Origin: Dermacentor variabilis
Lineage: Eukaryota; Arthropoda; Arachnida; Ixodida; Ixodidae
NCBI RefSeq assembly: GCF_050947875.1
Contig: NC_134570.1
Location: forward strand, 108,318,122-108,382,121
Direction: 5' to 3'
Length of the DNA: 64,000 bases
Both the position numbers and the translations under genes were made by a program. Each line of letters begins with the position of its first letter. The first letter of the stretch is position 1. This document shows, in pieces, positions 1-10,941 of this stretch. The notes under the pieces were generated by a model. It was not told the origin of the DNA. It was given only the letters and a program-made list of their open reading frames with translations, and searched no databases.

Positions 1-149
1 ATGGAACGTAACCCTACCAAGTTTCGAAACATACTAACGAACTTTCTGAGTATTGATGCTTAATGGATTTGACTTATTTTTACTACATTACATATATTTT
101 AGTGCATTAGTTATTACTCTTTGTGTTTGACATTCATTTGATGACACCT

Positions 150-293
150 TCTTTACTCCTTATGAATCTTATTGTTATTGTTTCTTACTTCGGTCATGAC
201 TGTTTGTACCTTTCTTTTTCTTATTTATGCTCCCCCCTTACGTAATAGCCCAACAGAGGCCTTTAAGGGTTAATAAATGATGATGATGATGAC
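150..293 (+). mobile_element. Probable LINE 3' tail ending in (ATG)n
   Basis: The sequence reads like the 3' untranslated end of a CR1/L2-type tick LINE: a T-rich stretch, a C-run (CTCCCCCCTTACGTAAT), the block GAGGCCTTTAAGGGTTAATAAATG and then a short (ATG)n run. CR1/L2-group LINEs typically end in short microsatellite tails rather than poly(A). No coding part lies upstream within the window. The assignment is from family resemblance only. Confidence 0.4.
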
Positions 294-1304
294 ATGTCTG
301 ATACAAGCATGAATACGCTCCGTTTGACGCAACCTCAGAAAGAAAATATGTGTCTGTGTTTCTAATGATGAAACCAGTCACCAGTCATGTTCTCGTACGT
401 AACTTGTTTATGTCCATGACGTGGGGCACAACTCACGTGTATAATATAAATATCTTTTGTTTTATGCGGGGAAATTCATCGCACACGATGGATCATGCAT
501 GCTGTCGACTCAGAACTGCATCTTCTCCCGCAGTTGCAGCGTGATTACGCCAAGGAGATCTTAGAATAATATTTTAAGGTCTCCTTGGGCTTCTACAAGT
601 TATAGAGCACTCGTGAAACACTAAACATGTCCGCACGACACTGGAAAATCTTGTCTAGGCTGCCAGGATTCAGCGATGACAGTATGTGCAAGTAGGAGCA
701 GATGGAAGTATTTTCAGCCCACCCTATGCAGCTCACAGGGGAAAGACGCCGCCAACAAAAGATAAAGTGGTTGCAATAAGCGCGATGGAGTATATAAAAT
801 CTCATGGTGAGGCTCCGAAGCTACTGTTGTAAAGCATGGCGCTTGTTTCCTCTTGCTGGCATGCAGCTGTTGGCTATATACATGCTGACGACAGCGGAAA
901 CCATGCAGGTGGTGGAAACGCGTAATCTCGCATATCTCGCAGCGATGTACATTATATGTCTTTCGTTTATTAGATGATAACTCAACTTTCGATTATTTAA
1001 TGTCTGCCGAAAGGCTTTAGAATCTCCATGTGCCGACAAACTCTTGAGACACATATTTGGGTCGACAACATCCACTGAAGTTGATCCTCTTGCAAGCACA
1101 AGTGACACGAGCCTGCCGAACTCTGGACGGAACCGTCCTTCGACACGACGAAGATCGCGACTCGGAAGGCGGGTCTGCCAACGATGACGCCGTTTTCCTT
1201 TGGCACGCGCGTGCAGTAACGCGTGGTCTTTTGTATTCCATATTTCTGGTAACGAAATTTGGTTCATACATTTATCGCTCGCTCTGCATAAAAGACAGGT
1301 TTTG
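294..1304. other. Unassigned sequence
   Basis: No gene or repeat is recognised. A minus-strand open frame at 821-1267 (148 codons) has no domain, no codon bias and strong overlap with other open frames, so it is not called. A short hairpin lies at 550-588, with arms CCAAGGAGA and TCTCCTTGG around an AT-rich loop. Confidence 0.6.
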
Positions 1305-1500
1305 ACTCATCGGTGGGGTTCAACGTCCCAAAGCAATATACAAGGACGATGAGGGACACTGTAGTGGAGCAACAGCGGGTCAATTATTTTCGTGACCCTT
1401 TCTTTTTTTCTTTTTCGTGCCCGCTCAAGGCAGTGGGGATCGAACCGGTAGTCTCGCGTTCTAATAAACGCGGACGGTAAATCGTTAACTCGTCTTCAGC
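1305..1500 (-). mobile_element. Degraded tRNA-headed SINE relative
   Basis: The left end (GGGGTTCAACGTCCCAAAGC) corresponds to the 3' body of the SINEs seen elsewhere here, and the right end (GGGATCGAACCGGTAGTC) corresponds to the tRNA-like B-box region in reverse. The middle keeps CACTGTAGTGGAG, equivalent to the ACTACGGCGTG block of better copies. A T-rich insertion near 1398-1418 and many substitutions mark it as old. Head to the right, so minus strand. Confidence 0.55.
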
Positions 1501-1520
1501 ATCGCACTTTGCTCTTGAGG

Positions 1521-1554
1521 TTAGCCACATCATGCAGAGGCATGATGTGGCTAA
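1521..1554. repeat. Perfect 15-bp-arm hairpin
   Basis: TTAGCCACATCATGC at 1521-1535 is followed by AGAG and its exact reverse complement at 1540-1554. Weaker pairing (GCACT with AGTGC) continues outside. No element was recognised around it. Confidence 0.8.
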
Positions 1555-2210
1555 CAGTGCGAGAGCTCTTGCGCAAGAATGCTGGACAAAACGCGGAACA
1601 CCTATAATAGACCGAACCCACGACTTCGTTATCAAAACAGAGAGACACGGAAACTGTGCCACGACGGCAGTGTGTGTTGTAGCGATAACACGTGAAATAG
1701 CTTACGGTAAAAAAAAAAAAAAAAAGAAAATACGCGTTTCGTAGTTCCTGTACATGTGTTTCACCGAGAGCGAATCCGTGTTGTCGTTTCGAGCACCGTG
1801 TCCCAGCCGAGACGACGCCACAGAACAAAGAACCAACTATGACGCTGCGCGCACTCAAACGGCCTCCGCCGACGGATATCGACAGACGCGATTGCCATTG
1901 TTTTCAGACTGTATACTGTCCATATCCAAGCACCGCGTAGCCTTCTTCCGCAAAATAAACACTTTTCGCTCGTTTGTTTTCTGAGCCGGACGCGAAAACG
2001 AGTCGCGTTTCGGTCAGAAGCTGAGTCGTTTTAGGCGGCCAACGTTCAAGAGAAGGAAATCTACAGAGGAATAAAAAAAAAGTGGGCTGGAGTGCGACGG
2101 CAGGCATTACCGAATCCTGGCTGGAAGCTTAACACTATTGTTGAAAAGAAAGAAACGTGTGCCATCATTGCATTCTATCGGTGCTAAAATATGAGGCAGA
2201 AGCTTGGAGG
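1555..2210. other. Unassigned sequence
   Basis: No gene or repeat is recognised beyond a poly(A)-like run near 1709-1725. The open frames on both strands here show no family signature. Confidence 0.5.
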
Positions 2211-3615
2211 TTAAAGGGACAGTAAAGGTTAATATTAAGTCAACGTGAACTGTTGAAATACCATCCCAGAAACCTCGAAACGCTTGTTTCATGCGAAGAA
2301 GAGACTTAATTTAAGAGAAAATGCGTTCTGAAGCGTCCGCGTACCTCTAGCGCAGTTCAAATCGCCTGCCCTCCGATCGAGGAGCGGTGACGTCATGGTC
2401 TCATAGTGAAGTTGCGCCATCGGTGAGTAAAACGGCGCCCGCAGACTGCGCTACGGCTTTTCTGCCCAAAACGCAAACGCGCGGTCAGAAACAAAGCCAA
2501 CACAGAGCCGACAGCAGCGCGAAAGCGGAACTATGGTGGCTAACGGAAGGGAAAGCGCGCGACGATAAGCTGGTTGTTCATATTATGACGCCAACTTTGA
2601 AGCTCGTTGCAATAGACGACCGACAACGACACATTGGCTCGCTATGCTGGGCTCGACTTCAGCGATTTAAGCACTGATGAACGTGACCTGCTGCTGAGGG
2701 CTCGCGCTGCCGGCGTCGTTGCGTACTACTACGACGGCAACTGTACGTCATGGCTGTACATATTCGCACATTGTAGCTTTTCCTTCGTGAAAGCCAAATG
2801 CCGCACTCTCCGCCCCGTCTTCGACCTGCAGTTGTTCTTGCTCTTCGGAGAATGCAGGCAAGACCGACGGAATAGCGCTACGGGAAAGCATTGCTTTGAA
2901 AGGCACTCCACACGACTTCAGTAAGTCGGCGTTAAACTCGTCATCCTCTGGACCGAAGTGCAGCGAGCACACTATGCGATTTTTCGGCTCTTTGCCAACG
3001 CTCTGTGGCAGTGGTACGGCACTTAACCACTTCGAACAGAGACGTTCACTCGTTCGCACACAGTGACAAGTAACGTTGGATTCGCCGCTGCAACTGCCCT
3101 TGGTCAAGTTCCGAGGACCGTTCGCACATCCCACGACATCACATGAACGTGACATTCTCGCTGCTTGTTCCAAATGCAAGTTTCGGGAGCCAGCAGAACC
3201 AGCGCAGCACGACGCGATAACGAAGCAACTGAAACTCCAAAGCGCGTGCGGCGGAGTACAGCGAAAACGAAACCTTTCGACCACCGATACTACTGAAGGG
3301 TAACGTCAAAATGTTATTTTTTCTTAGAATCAAACAGGAGTAGACAAGTAGCATTTTCTTCCGTCTTATAACCTAATGAAATTATCTTTTTAATACTAGT
3401 AGTTGAGTACTAGTGACACTAATTATGATGAGGAGCGCCTTCGTCAACGGGCTTGTACCGGAATGTCGCTGGGGGGTCTCAAATCGTGTCATGCATTTAC
3501 CTCAATTTCTCCGTTACTAAAGCTCTGTTCGCGATTATATTGACGCCTTAGACGTTCTAGAGCATTGATTTATCACTTTAACTTGACTTCATAGTAACCT
3601 TTAGTGTCCCTTTAA
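2211..3615. mobile_element. TIR-bounded DNA element carrying a THAP-domain frame
   Basis: The left end TTAAAGGGACAGTAAAGG (2211 onward, continuing TTAATATTAAGTCAA) matches the reverse complement of the right end, TTAAAGGGACACTAAAGG (continuing TTACTATGAAGTCAA, 3575-3615). Similarity extends about 35 bp. TTAA is present at both outer edges, which fits a TTAA target duplication, but the flanking repeat on the right also begins TTAAAGGG, so the exact edge is uncertain. The interior holds a minus-strand THAP zinc-finger frame. On the plus strand, 2640-2750 is an open, Arg/Leu-rich stretch ending near a GTACGT that could be a splice donor; this is weak. The element is probably a DNA transposon or an internally rearranged derivative of one. 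Confidence 0.6.
2748..3155 (-). CDS. THAP-domain (C2CH zinc finger) protein, transposon-associated, probably first exon
   Basis: The open frame runs from 3284 to 2748 (178 codons). The second Met, at residue 44 (codon 3153-3155), is preferred because the THAP domain begins there, as is usual for the family. Visible THAP signature: C48-x4-C53, the invariant Trp in KWLSAVP (W86), C106-x2-H109 in VCSLHF, and AIPSVLP (137-143) in the place of the AVPTIF box. THAP domains bind specific DNA and occur in P-element-type transposases and in host regulators domesticated from them. The frame lies within inverted terminal repeats, which favours a transposase or its relic. After about residue 145 the protein is acidic and then stops, so the catalytic part is absent here or lies in an unseen exon. 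All four zinc ligands are intact. Confidence 0.6.
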   Translation of the reverse strand: MSRSCDVVGCANGPRNLTKGSCSGESNVTCHCVRTSERLCSKWLSAVPLPQSVGKEPKNRIVCSLHFGPEDDEFNADLLKSCGVPFKAMLSRSAIPSVLPAFSEEQEQLQVEDGAESAAFGFHEGKATMCEYVQP

Positions 3616-4085
3616 AGGGCCCCTGAAACGGTTTGGACAAATTTTGTAGACGCGTAGGGTACAGCTAAAGCTAATCATTCGCACCACAATTTGTGTGAAA
3701 CGTGTCATATTAAGAGAGCTAGGGACGATTACAAGTTACCCTCCTCCACAGTCATGCATTTTCTCTTCAACTCGTTCGCCGAGTGATCGGGGCTAATCCA
3801 AGTCTAGAGGGTGTTGGCTAAGCTCCGCCTTCACTGGCTCTGCGTCATGATGGCACGTCGTGTCGTCGACTTCCGGTTCTCTAGGAGCGAGCGCATGAAG
3901 CCTCTCCTAACTCTCCGCCAGCTGCTTGGCAGTCGACCCCAAGCGAGAGCTATCAAAGCAGCATGCGTTGCGACAAGTCTGTCGAAGCGCCAGACGTGTC
4001 TGGTATTCCGGTAACCACTGGCAAGCTGGGCATTTCGGTAGATAGCTGGAGGCATAAACTCAAGCTGACGAAGCAACTTTAGCGT
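3612..4085. repeat. Probable interspersed repeat beginning AAAGGGCCCCTGAAACGG
   Basis: It abuts the previous element directly. The start AAAGGGCCCCTGAAACGG followed by an AT-rich then GC-rich body resembles a high-copy tick repeat from memory. No matching inverted end was found in the window. No coding frame is supported. Confidence 0.3.
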
Positions 4086-4211
4086 AGACGTACGTGAGCG
4101 GCCTGATCGGACTGCACGGCCCAGCCACTTGTTGGCGCAGCGCTTAACCAGCCAAACAGAGCGCTAATATATTTCTCTAACCAAGTGTAAAACATTTTAA
4201 ACATTTACAAA

Positions 4212-4345
4212 AACAGCATGTTAACGATTACACTCCTGCGAAAAATTTACACCAGCAGCAAAGAAGAATACATTTTGTTACTGCTACTGTGTGTGGTTGA
4301 GCTCTATGCCACCAGGTGGCTGCACCGTGCAGATCACTCACGTTT
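4212..4345. repeat. Fragment of the foldback family at 60307-60709
   Basis: This stretch aligns with the right arm of the foldback near 60515-60640. Shared landmarks in order are AAA-TTACACCA, AAGAAGAATA, GTGGTTGAGC, the CACCAGSTGGC block and ACTCACGTTT. It lies directly downstream of a THAP-domain relic on the minus strand, which suggests that the foldback family and the THAP element are related. Confidence 0.6.
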
Positions 4346-4356
4346 GCGCTTCTGCT

Positions 4357-4617
4357 CATCCCGTGAAACGGCAAGGTCCTGTTCCCTCGATTGCGTTTAC
4401 CCGAACACCAAACTCGCGAAACGCTATTGTGGTAGTAATCCTCCGGTGTAAAGGGACGGCCGCAAACGCGCAAATTCTGGCGCCGATCGGATAGCGACAG
4501 TCAGATGCGCTGCAGCCACTCCGCTCGTCTGCTGCCTTGCAGAGGGACACGATGTCGCAGCTTGACGTATTGCCAGTCGCTACGTTTGCAGTCCACAACG
4601 CAACAAAGTCGAATCAT
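4357..4617 (-). pseudogene. THAP-domain relic with in-frame stop and lost zinc ligand
   Basis: One minus-strand frame reads from Met at 4615-4617 through MIRLCCVVDCKRSDW, then HRVPLQGSRRAEWLQRI, an in-frame TGA (4501-4503), then LSLSDRRQNLRVCGRPFTPE and DYYHNSVSR. The CCVVDC motif supplies the first Cys pair (C-x4-C), AEW the invariant Trp, and VCGRPF stands where THAP proteins have VCSxHF, so the His ligand is Pro here. The stop and the lost His show decay. The protein differs clearly from the THAP frame at 2748-3155, so two families are present. An arm of a foldback repeat follows immediately at 4212-4345. Confidence 0.6.
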
Positions 4618-4639
4618 AGTGCTCGCGAAAAGATTGAGA

Positions 4640-6952
4640 CCGACTCTGACCGCCGAGCTGTCGTCAAAATGGAGCACGTGGTAACACAAGCAGACGACGC
4701 TTGCTGTGTGCCAGAAGTGCTTAAGTGTAGTGAGAAATTGTTTTTGTGCATTCTCTTTCTGTTACTTTCTTTTTATAGAAACAAATTAACTAACATTCCA
4801 ACTATTACGAACATCATTTGTTCACCATAAAGGCGGAAAAATTATCGATGACACGCCCTGGGCAGCCAATTGGATAGCTCACCCTAATGACGTCATATGG
4901 GTGATTCACGTCATATGGGTAGGGGCGGCTGGGAATTCCGCCGAGCAGTGTGCTGCGATCGGCAGCGATGTACATTTTAAATACCTTGTAATAAATTACA
5001 CACTTTACGCGGAGCACTTAGATGCGTCAATTAATGATCAGAAGGACCAACTCTAACGACTCAGTACGTTTGTAACAATCTTGTTCCTGCTTTAGCTCAA
5101 TCTCCATCTTTGTATTCATTGGTGCACAGTGGGGCGTTAATGACTTTGTGGAAATCAATGGCGAGATCAGACTATGTAAGCCCAATGAAAATAAGAGCAT
5201 CGATGCCAGGGTTTCGATAAGAACACGTTTCCACGCTGAGCGTCGAAATGTTTTCGCACCAAGCTGAGGCCATACACTTGTTTATATTATCGCGAGACTA
5301 AACACGACAAAGCACTTTCCTGCGACTCTATCTAGATAGTCCTCACAGAAGTCCTGTTCATTGCTTGGAGGGTTTTCGTTCTATTATATAGTGTTAGTAG
5401 ACGAGCACGCGCAGTGTGTGCGTGTTTGTGTCGTTTTGCGTAAAAAAAAATAATGTTTAGTAGTTAACGGACATACGCAAGTCCGTTCGTGAATAGCGCT
5501 TCGGCGTGTCAAATCCTTTTACCTGCCCTTCTTCGTGCTAGTTTCTTGCGAAGACACAACACTAACTAAGCCCTGGCGAACATCTTATTAGTGCCGGCGA
5601 ATATACATGCGCCTCACAATAGCAATAATAGCTTCACGTTCTGGTTGATTTACAAAAAAGAAATAAATAAAGAAAGAACGATATATTCATAAAGGCACTC
5701 AAAACGTAAGGTTACGTTTAGGTATATAGGTGATAAATTTCGCTTCAGGAAAGCTAAAAATGACAGTCCGTGAGTGGAGTCTCAGTGAGTCAAACACTGA
5801 TAGACAGAAGACAGGCTTGCTGTTCCCGCGCGTGCCCTTTGTGAGGTCATGAGATATGGACAACGTCTGCTCGGAACTATGTAGTTGATAGTCTATCAAC
5901 GAACAAGGATTACATTGTGTGCTAAAAGAACCAATGACTAGACTCAACGCGTTTCGAGAAATGTTTCTCACCAAGAACGGCCCAAACACGGCAAAAGTAC
6001 TTTGGAATTTGTGACGTCACACTAAGGGGCCGGTTCTGTAACGGTAGCGCTAAATTTAAATAGGGAAGCTGAGGCCTTAATTTTCTCCACATAACGTCTT
6101 GCAGCCAAATAAATGCATATCAATGCCTTCAAAAAATAAAAGCCACATCACCAAAATAAAGCTAATTTAGCACTACTCTTTAGCGTCATATAAAAGAAAC
6201 AAAGCCTTTGTGGTCGATCGAGGAAAGATGGGAGAAATGAAAAGTATTCAGTACAGAGTTGCCAACAAAAAATACTAGACAGTACTTCGGCGCAGTGATC
6301 GTACATATACCCCATGGATTTGTGTAATCTTCCAGCTTATAGCTTCATGCGTTCTTTTAGCTTTACTTAATATGCTTTAACTTTTTAAATTTCCAAGCAG
6401 TTATATATTTCTCAACGCGTGAAGGCAACATGTTTCTTGGCATTATCACAGCGAATTGTTGCATTTAGGCATTGTTGCGTAGCGAATGCACAGTTGCATA
6501 GTTGCATAGCGCGGCTTTGTCAAGCTGGCGATTGGTTCGGCGGCTTTCACCGCCTGCTTCCGCCATCTTGTACAAGTGATGGGAAATGAATTATTATTAT
6601 GACGCGATAGTCTCTTGCAAATTATCGATTTGCAGAATCACAAAGCCGCTTGAAGCCAGAACGGACGATGTTTACGCGCATCAGTCCACAGTACTATATC
6701 GGTCATTCCCGTGTTCACTGAACCGTCATTTACTCCTCCGCTCCCGTAGACCCTAACGTAAGAGTTCTCTGTCGTTATTTCTTCTGAAAAAAAAAAGAAA
6801 AGATATGAGCCAATACAGTTGTGACGGGGATACCTAGTGGATAGGTACCCGTGACTACCTCGCCAATACAGCACGAATTGCTAAAGAACAGATCTCCTCG
6901 TAGCATGTTGAGTGGCTGTGACGTCATTTGCATGTGCCGCGGTTTGCGCGCC
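4640..6952. other. Unassigned sequence
   Basis: AT-rich with scattered short open frames and no recognisable protein or tRNA. The motif GACGTCATATGGG occurs twice, once intact and once as CACGTCATATGGG, within 4889-4919, a short local duplication. The rest shows nothing I can support. Confidence 0.5.
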
Positions 6953-6982
6953 CGAATGCGCAGTGAAAGCACTGCGCATTCG
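6953..6982. repeat. Perfect 13-bp-arm hairpin
   Basis: CGAATGCGCAGTG (6953-6965), loop AAAG, then its exact reverse complement (6970-6982). The arms are GC-rich, so the structure would be stable. No element boundary was recognised. Confidence 0.8.
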
Positions 6983-8935
6983 AACACGCCAGGGAGCCTT
7001 GAAGCTGTTGTAAAAAGAAAAGGCAACGAAAATTTTATCATGCATATTGTTTTTCAAGAAAATACTTCTCATGTCGTGCACGGCCTATTCAAGCTATCAC
7101 CCATCGCACAAGTTATACGAAAGGGAAAAAGTAAATAACGAAAGAATAAGACAAAAAAAAAACTGTGGGACCAGTAAACCAGACCAGCACACCCAAGCAC
7201 AAAGTGTTGCTCGCTTCTAAAACCGAGACTTTCAGAAGAACACGTTTTCAGTATAGGAATGGTCTTGCGGTTATATTAGTACGCTTATAATATTTATTGT
7301 GACAACTGCGTGACTACAGTGTTAGAACGCCTAAATTATTGGAAATCAATATTTTTGCTTGTTATTGATCAAGCAGAGCAGCGATATGTTTTGGGCGCAT
7401 TACATTGCTTTTTCTTTAACACGCGTTCCACAACACACGGGGTCACGAGACCGTCTTGCTAAGTCTCATTATTTCTCCACAGAAGGTGGAAGAAAAAAAA
7501 AAATTGCCATAAACCTTTTACTCACGGCGGCAAGCTCCACCTCCGATTTTTATTATTTTTTTTATGAAGCGAACGCTAGCGTTGTTGCTTTGAATCCTCG
7601 TTTTACAACTTGAAATGTGATGAATGCTTGTTTCGCTGACGTTGCCAATAAGCGTTTCGCTTTTCTCTTTCTCTGGACCATCTACTTCGACTAAGCGACT
7701 GAAGAACGTACATTTAGTGCGAGAGTTTCGCCCACGTTGATTTATTGTAAGCACATTAGAAGGCGCTTTTAGCTTGTCTGCTGTGTACAAACCTGCTAAG
7801 ACCTTTAGCGTGTGTGTATGTTTCTCTCCTCTCTATGTCACCACTCATCATACATCGCACCTGGAGTAACAGAGTGTCATGTGAAGCCTATAGGCTAACA
7901 GTTAGCATTAAACTTTCTCTCACTCTCTCTCTCTCTCTCCCCCTTGCTTCTGTCATAATCACTCTGGATCCGCGGCCTTTACACTTCGGTTATGAAGGTC
8001 AAAAGTGCGCAGCCGAACAAACGCACAGCAAGACGATCAACCCTGCTGTGCATGGCAACGAATAAAGTTAAAAGAATATATGAACTTGCATTCCGCTTCC
8101 TTCACCATTTGCAAACTCTCGCGCATGATTTGCAGTGCTCAACAGTGTTCGGTTGGCGCAACTCGACCTTTTGAGCGCGGTCGCATATGCTGCACGTGAT
8201 CAGTAGCGATGCACTGTCGTCTGTTCAAATGTGACAACATAACTCCGAAGTTGATCAGGAGGTAACATCCGAGGTTGATCATGATTGTGATTTCGACTCG
8301 TTGGCAGTTCACCACGAAGGCGTTCAGCGTAACGCAGCTGGTGCGTGGACGCAGAGGAAGAACGAGACAAGCAGGAAGTCATCATCATCACCATCATCAG
8401 CTCTGCTCGTGTGTTTCCAGTTTTTCCTCTGCGTCCATGTTCTAATTGCGCTACACTGAATACCTCCGTGACTCCATCCGAGGTGCTGTTCTGGGCAATA
8501 TGTCAAAGTCCGCCATGCTGCCATACTCGCCAACTTGTCTGCTCTGATCGGCTCACAGGGAGGAGGAGGTTACGCTCTCTCTGATAGTCTCGAAACGCGA
8601 ACCTGGCGCAATTCGATGATATATGGCGGGATTTGCAACGTCTAGAGAAGTGGCACCCCGGGACGCCTCTGTTAGGACCGGAGTGCCGGTCGCACCGAAT
8701 TCTGCTCCCTTAACAGCTCGTTCCAGAGATAAGAGCAACACAGAACATTCCCAGATTCCGCATCAAGAGCCTTAAAATATGCAGCCAAACCAACACCGGA
8801 AGCGGAAGGGTTTCATGAAGAGCGAGCCTCCAGTGAGTCAATTGCGTCATCTCTTATTTTTTTTTTCTGGCATTTTGCATTTTTGAAACGGCGCGCGAAG
8901 TCTGCAGCAAGCTATCAGCCTCATGTAATATGAAT
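6983..8935. other. Unassigned sequence
   Basis: No gene is supported. A short (CT)n run at about 7917-7942 is preceded by a sequence vaguely like a LINE 3' tail. A (CAT)n-like run lies at 8379-8400. Confidence 0.5.
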
Positions 8936-9082
8936 GTCACGCTGTGCATTTTTCGATCGCGATGGGATCGAATTTCTCGATCGCAATCGGCTTCAATGCG
9001 CAAGCTGCGGAATGTAGCCGGTCGCCGTCTGAAAATTAAATCCCGATCGGACTCGATCGCGATCGAAAGTACACCTCGCGAC
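8936..9082. repeat. Small MITE-like element with GATCGCGAT-rich inverted ends
   Basis: The left arm (GTCACGCTGTGCATTTTTCG then ATCGCGATGGGATCGA) matches the reverse complement of the right arm (GTCGCGAGGTGTACTTTCG then ATCGCGATCGAGTCCGA) imperfectly over about 45 bp. The total length is about 147 bp and there is no coding capacity. This fits a non-autonomous DNA transposon. Confidence 0.5.
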
Positions 9083-9846
9083 AACCGTATTATTGTTAGG
9101 GGGTCCCAACATGAACGGTTACAGCTTCAGTATCAGCAGCATAGATATCGTTACGTGATTCGTGTCACACGAGGACAATAAATGACAATAAATGCCTCTC
9201 AGGGCCAATAGAAAAAAGAAACAAGATGTTCTGTATAAGTAAATCATTTGCAATACCAAAAACACCCTTTATATTCCTTGAGGGGTGGCTTAAAGAAAAC
9301 ACGCAACAACAAAATACGGGAGGCGCGAATTATAAGCCGCCTAGACGGCTTCGCCCGAGCGTGCCGTGGCACCGTGAATTTCGACGGCGTCGTGCTCGGG
9401 CCCATTTATTATATTTTTTTTTCACCCTGCGTAGTGGACTATGTTGCATTCTGAAGGAGTCGATAACTTTTTCACTGCGCGACAAACAACCCGAGTACGA
9501 GAAAAGAGATTGAAATTCGTGACGTCCGACTGACGTGTCACTTTATAGGCACGAAATTAAAAGAGTGAAACTTCGACCGTCATTTTCTATTCTAATAATG
9601 ATCACCATATAGAGTTTTCTTTTTGAAGAATGCATTAATCAGAATAAACTGTCTAAACGTGTTTCTATGTGTGTGTGTGTGTCCGTTTAGTACTTAGGGT
9701 CATTCACGCTGCACTGGTATTATGATTTCATCCCATTTTTCGCACGCTGCACAACTCAGTCGTCGAATGCGTGCTGTCGCTCCGTGTATTAGCCGCTATG
9801 GCTGCACGCAAAATAAATTTTCAAAAGTGGGCTGAATATTTGGCAT
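9083..9846. other. Unassigned sequence
   Basis: No gene is recognised. The 11-mer AATGACAATAA is repeated in tandem at about 9178-9195, and a short (TG)n run lies at about 9668-9682. Confidence 0.5.
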
Positions 9847-9990
<144 letters not shown>

Positions 9991-10070
9991 GACTTGTTTT
10001 TTTTAATCGTGTCTGCACGAGAGTGGGACTACAGTATGTGTACAGTAGGCGTCTATTGTAACTTATGTAA

Positions 10071-10941
10071 TGTAGTATAGACTCCCGTTAAGACGAACCC
10101 GGTTAAGCCGAATGATCGCATATGCCGAACAATGTGCGAGTGATTGGTTGGTTTCCCCATACGCCCTATATATGATGCTTGCTGCTCGCGTCAGTGAGAG
10201 GCTCGGAGCCACACTGCAGCAAAAACGAATGGTATTTCCGTGGACATAAACTGCGGAAATGTTGATTAGGAAGCAAAAAAAAAAAAAAGAAACAAACAAA
10301 CGCAGGGCTGACACTGCGGTACCATCAATTGAGGAGGTCCTTGAAGTCCAGTTTGTAGGCTGATACAGATAGTGAGCACATCGCCATGGGCCGCAATAAC
10401 AAGTTGTTCTCACGTATGACGCAGCTGATAATGCCCCGAGTACATTGGCACGCTGCTCCGACAGGAGGGCACCGTTGGATTTTGGAGCAACGGAATGCAA
10501 AAAAACACCCGTGTCCCATGGGGGCGTTACAGATCCCCTGGTGGTCAAAATTAATTCGGAGTCCCCCACTACGGCGTGCCTCACAATCAAATCATGGTTT
10601 TGGCACCAGATTTCACCAAACGCCAGATTTCAATTTAATTTTGGAGCAGAAAGGTGCAATGTCAGTTTTGAGCTAGCTAACGGATTTGTAATGCGCTATC
10701 AAGGAAACATTACTGAACGACTCAAATAAGAGTACATATACCAGTGCTTTGAATTGTTCAGAGATCCGCAATTTTTTTCGCCCTTTTGCATGTATTTTGA
10801 TTATAACGCTTTGGTGCACCAAGAATAGTGAATTTGTTTCCTTTGATGGCTCCTGTTTCCATGAACTTCTTTCTGATAAGACGAAAACATATTTCGTTTG
10901 TCGCTTGGAGTTCGTCTTAACCGTGGGGAGCATAAACTGCA
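10071..10941. mobile_element. Pogo/Tigger-like non-autonomous element
   Basis: The left end TGTAGTATAGACTCCCGTTA with following AGACGAACCCGG matches the reverse complement of the right end, TGCAGTTTATGCTCCCCACG with following GTTAAGACGAACTCC. CTCCCGTTAA-ACGAA ends are typical of pogo/Tigger elements of the Tc1-mariner superfamily, which insert at TA. No transposase frame is visible between the ends, and a SINE fragment lies inside, so this is probably an internally replaced or deleted copy. Family naming rests on the terminal motif only. Confidence 0.5.
10511..10610 (+). mobile_element. SINE 3'-half fragment
   Basis: Matches the body of the tRNA-headed SINE: CCCTGGTGGTCAAAATTAAT, then CCCACTACGGCGTGCCTCA, then ATGGTTTTGGCA. 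It has no tRNA-like head. It sits inside the pogo-like element. Confidence 0.7.

Noticed and set aside
821..1267. 148-codon minus-strand frame
   Set aside because: No motif, mixed composition and competing frames in the same interval; insufficient to call.
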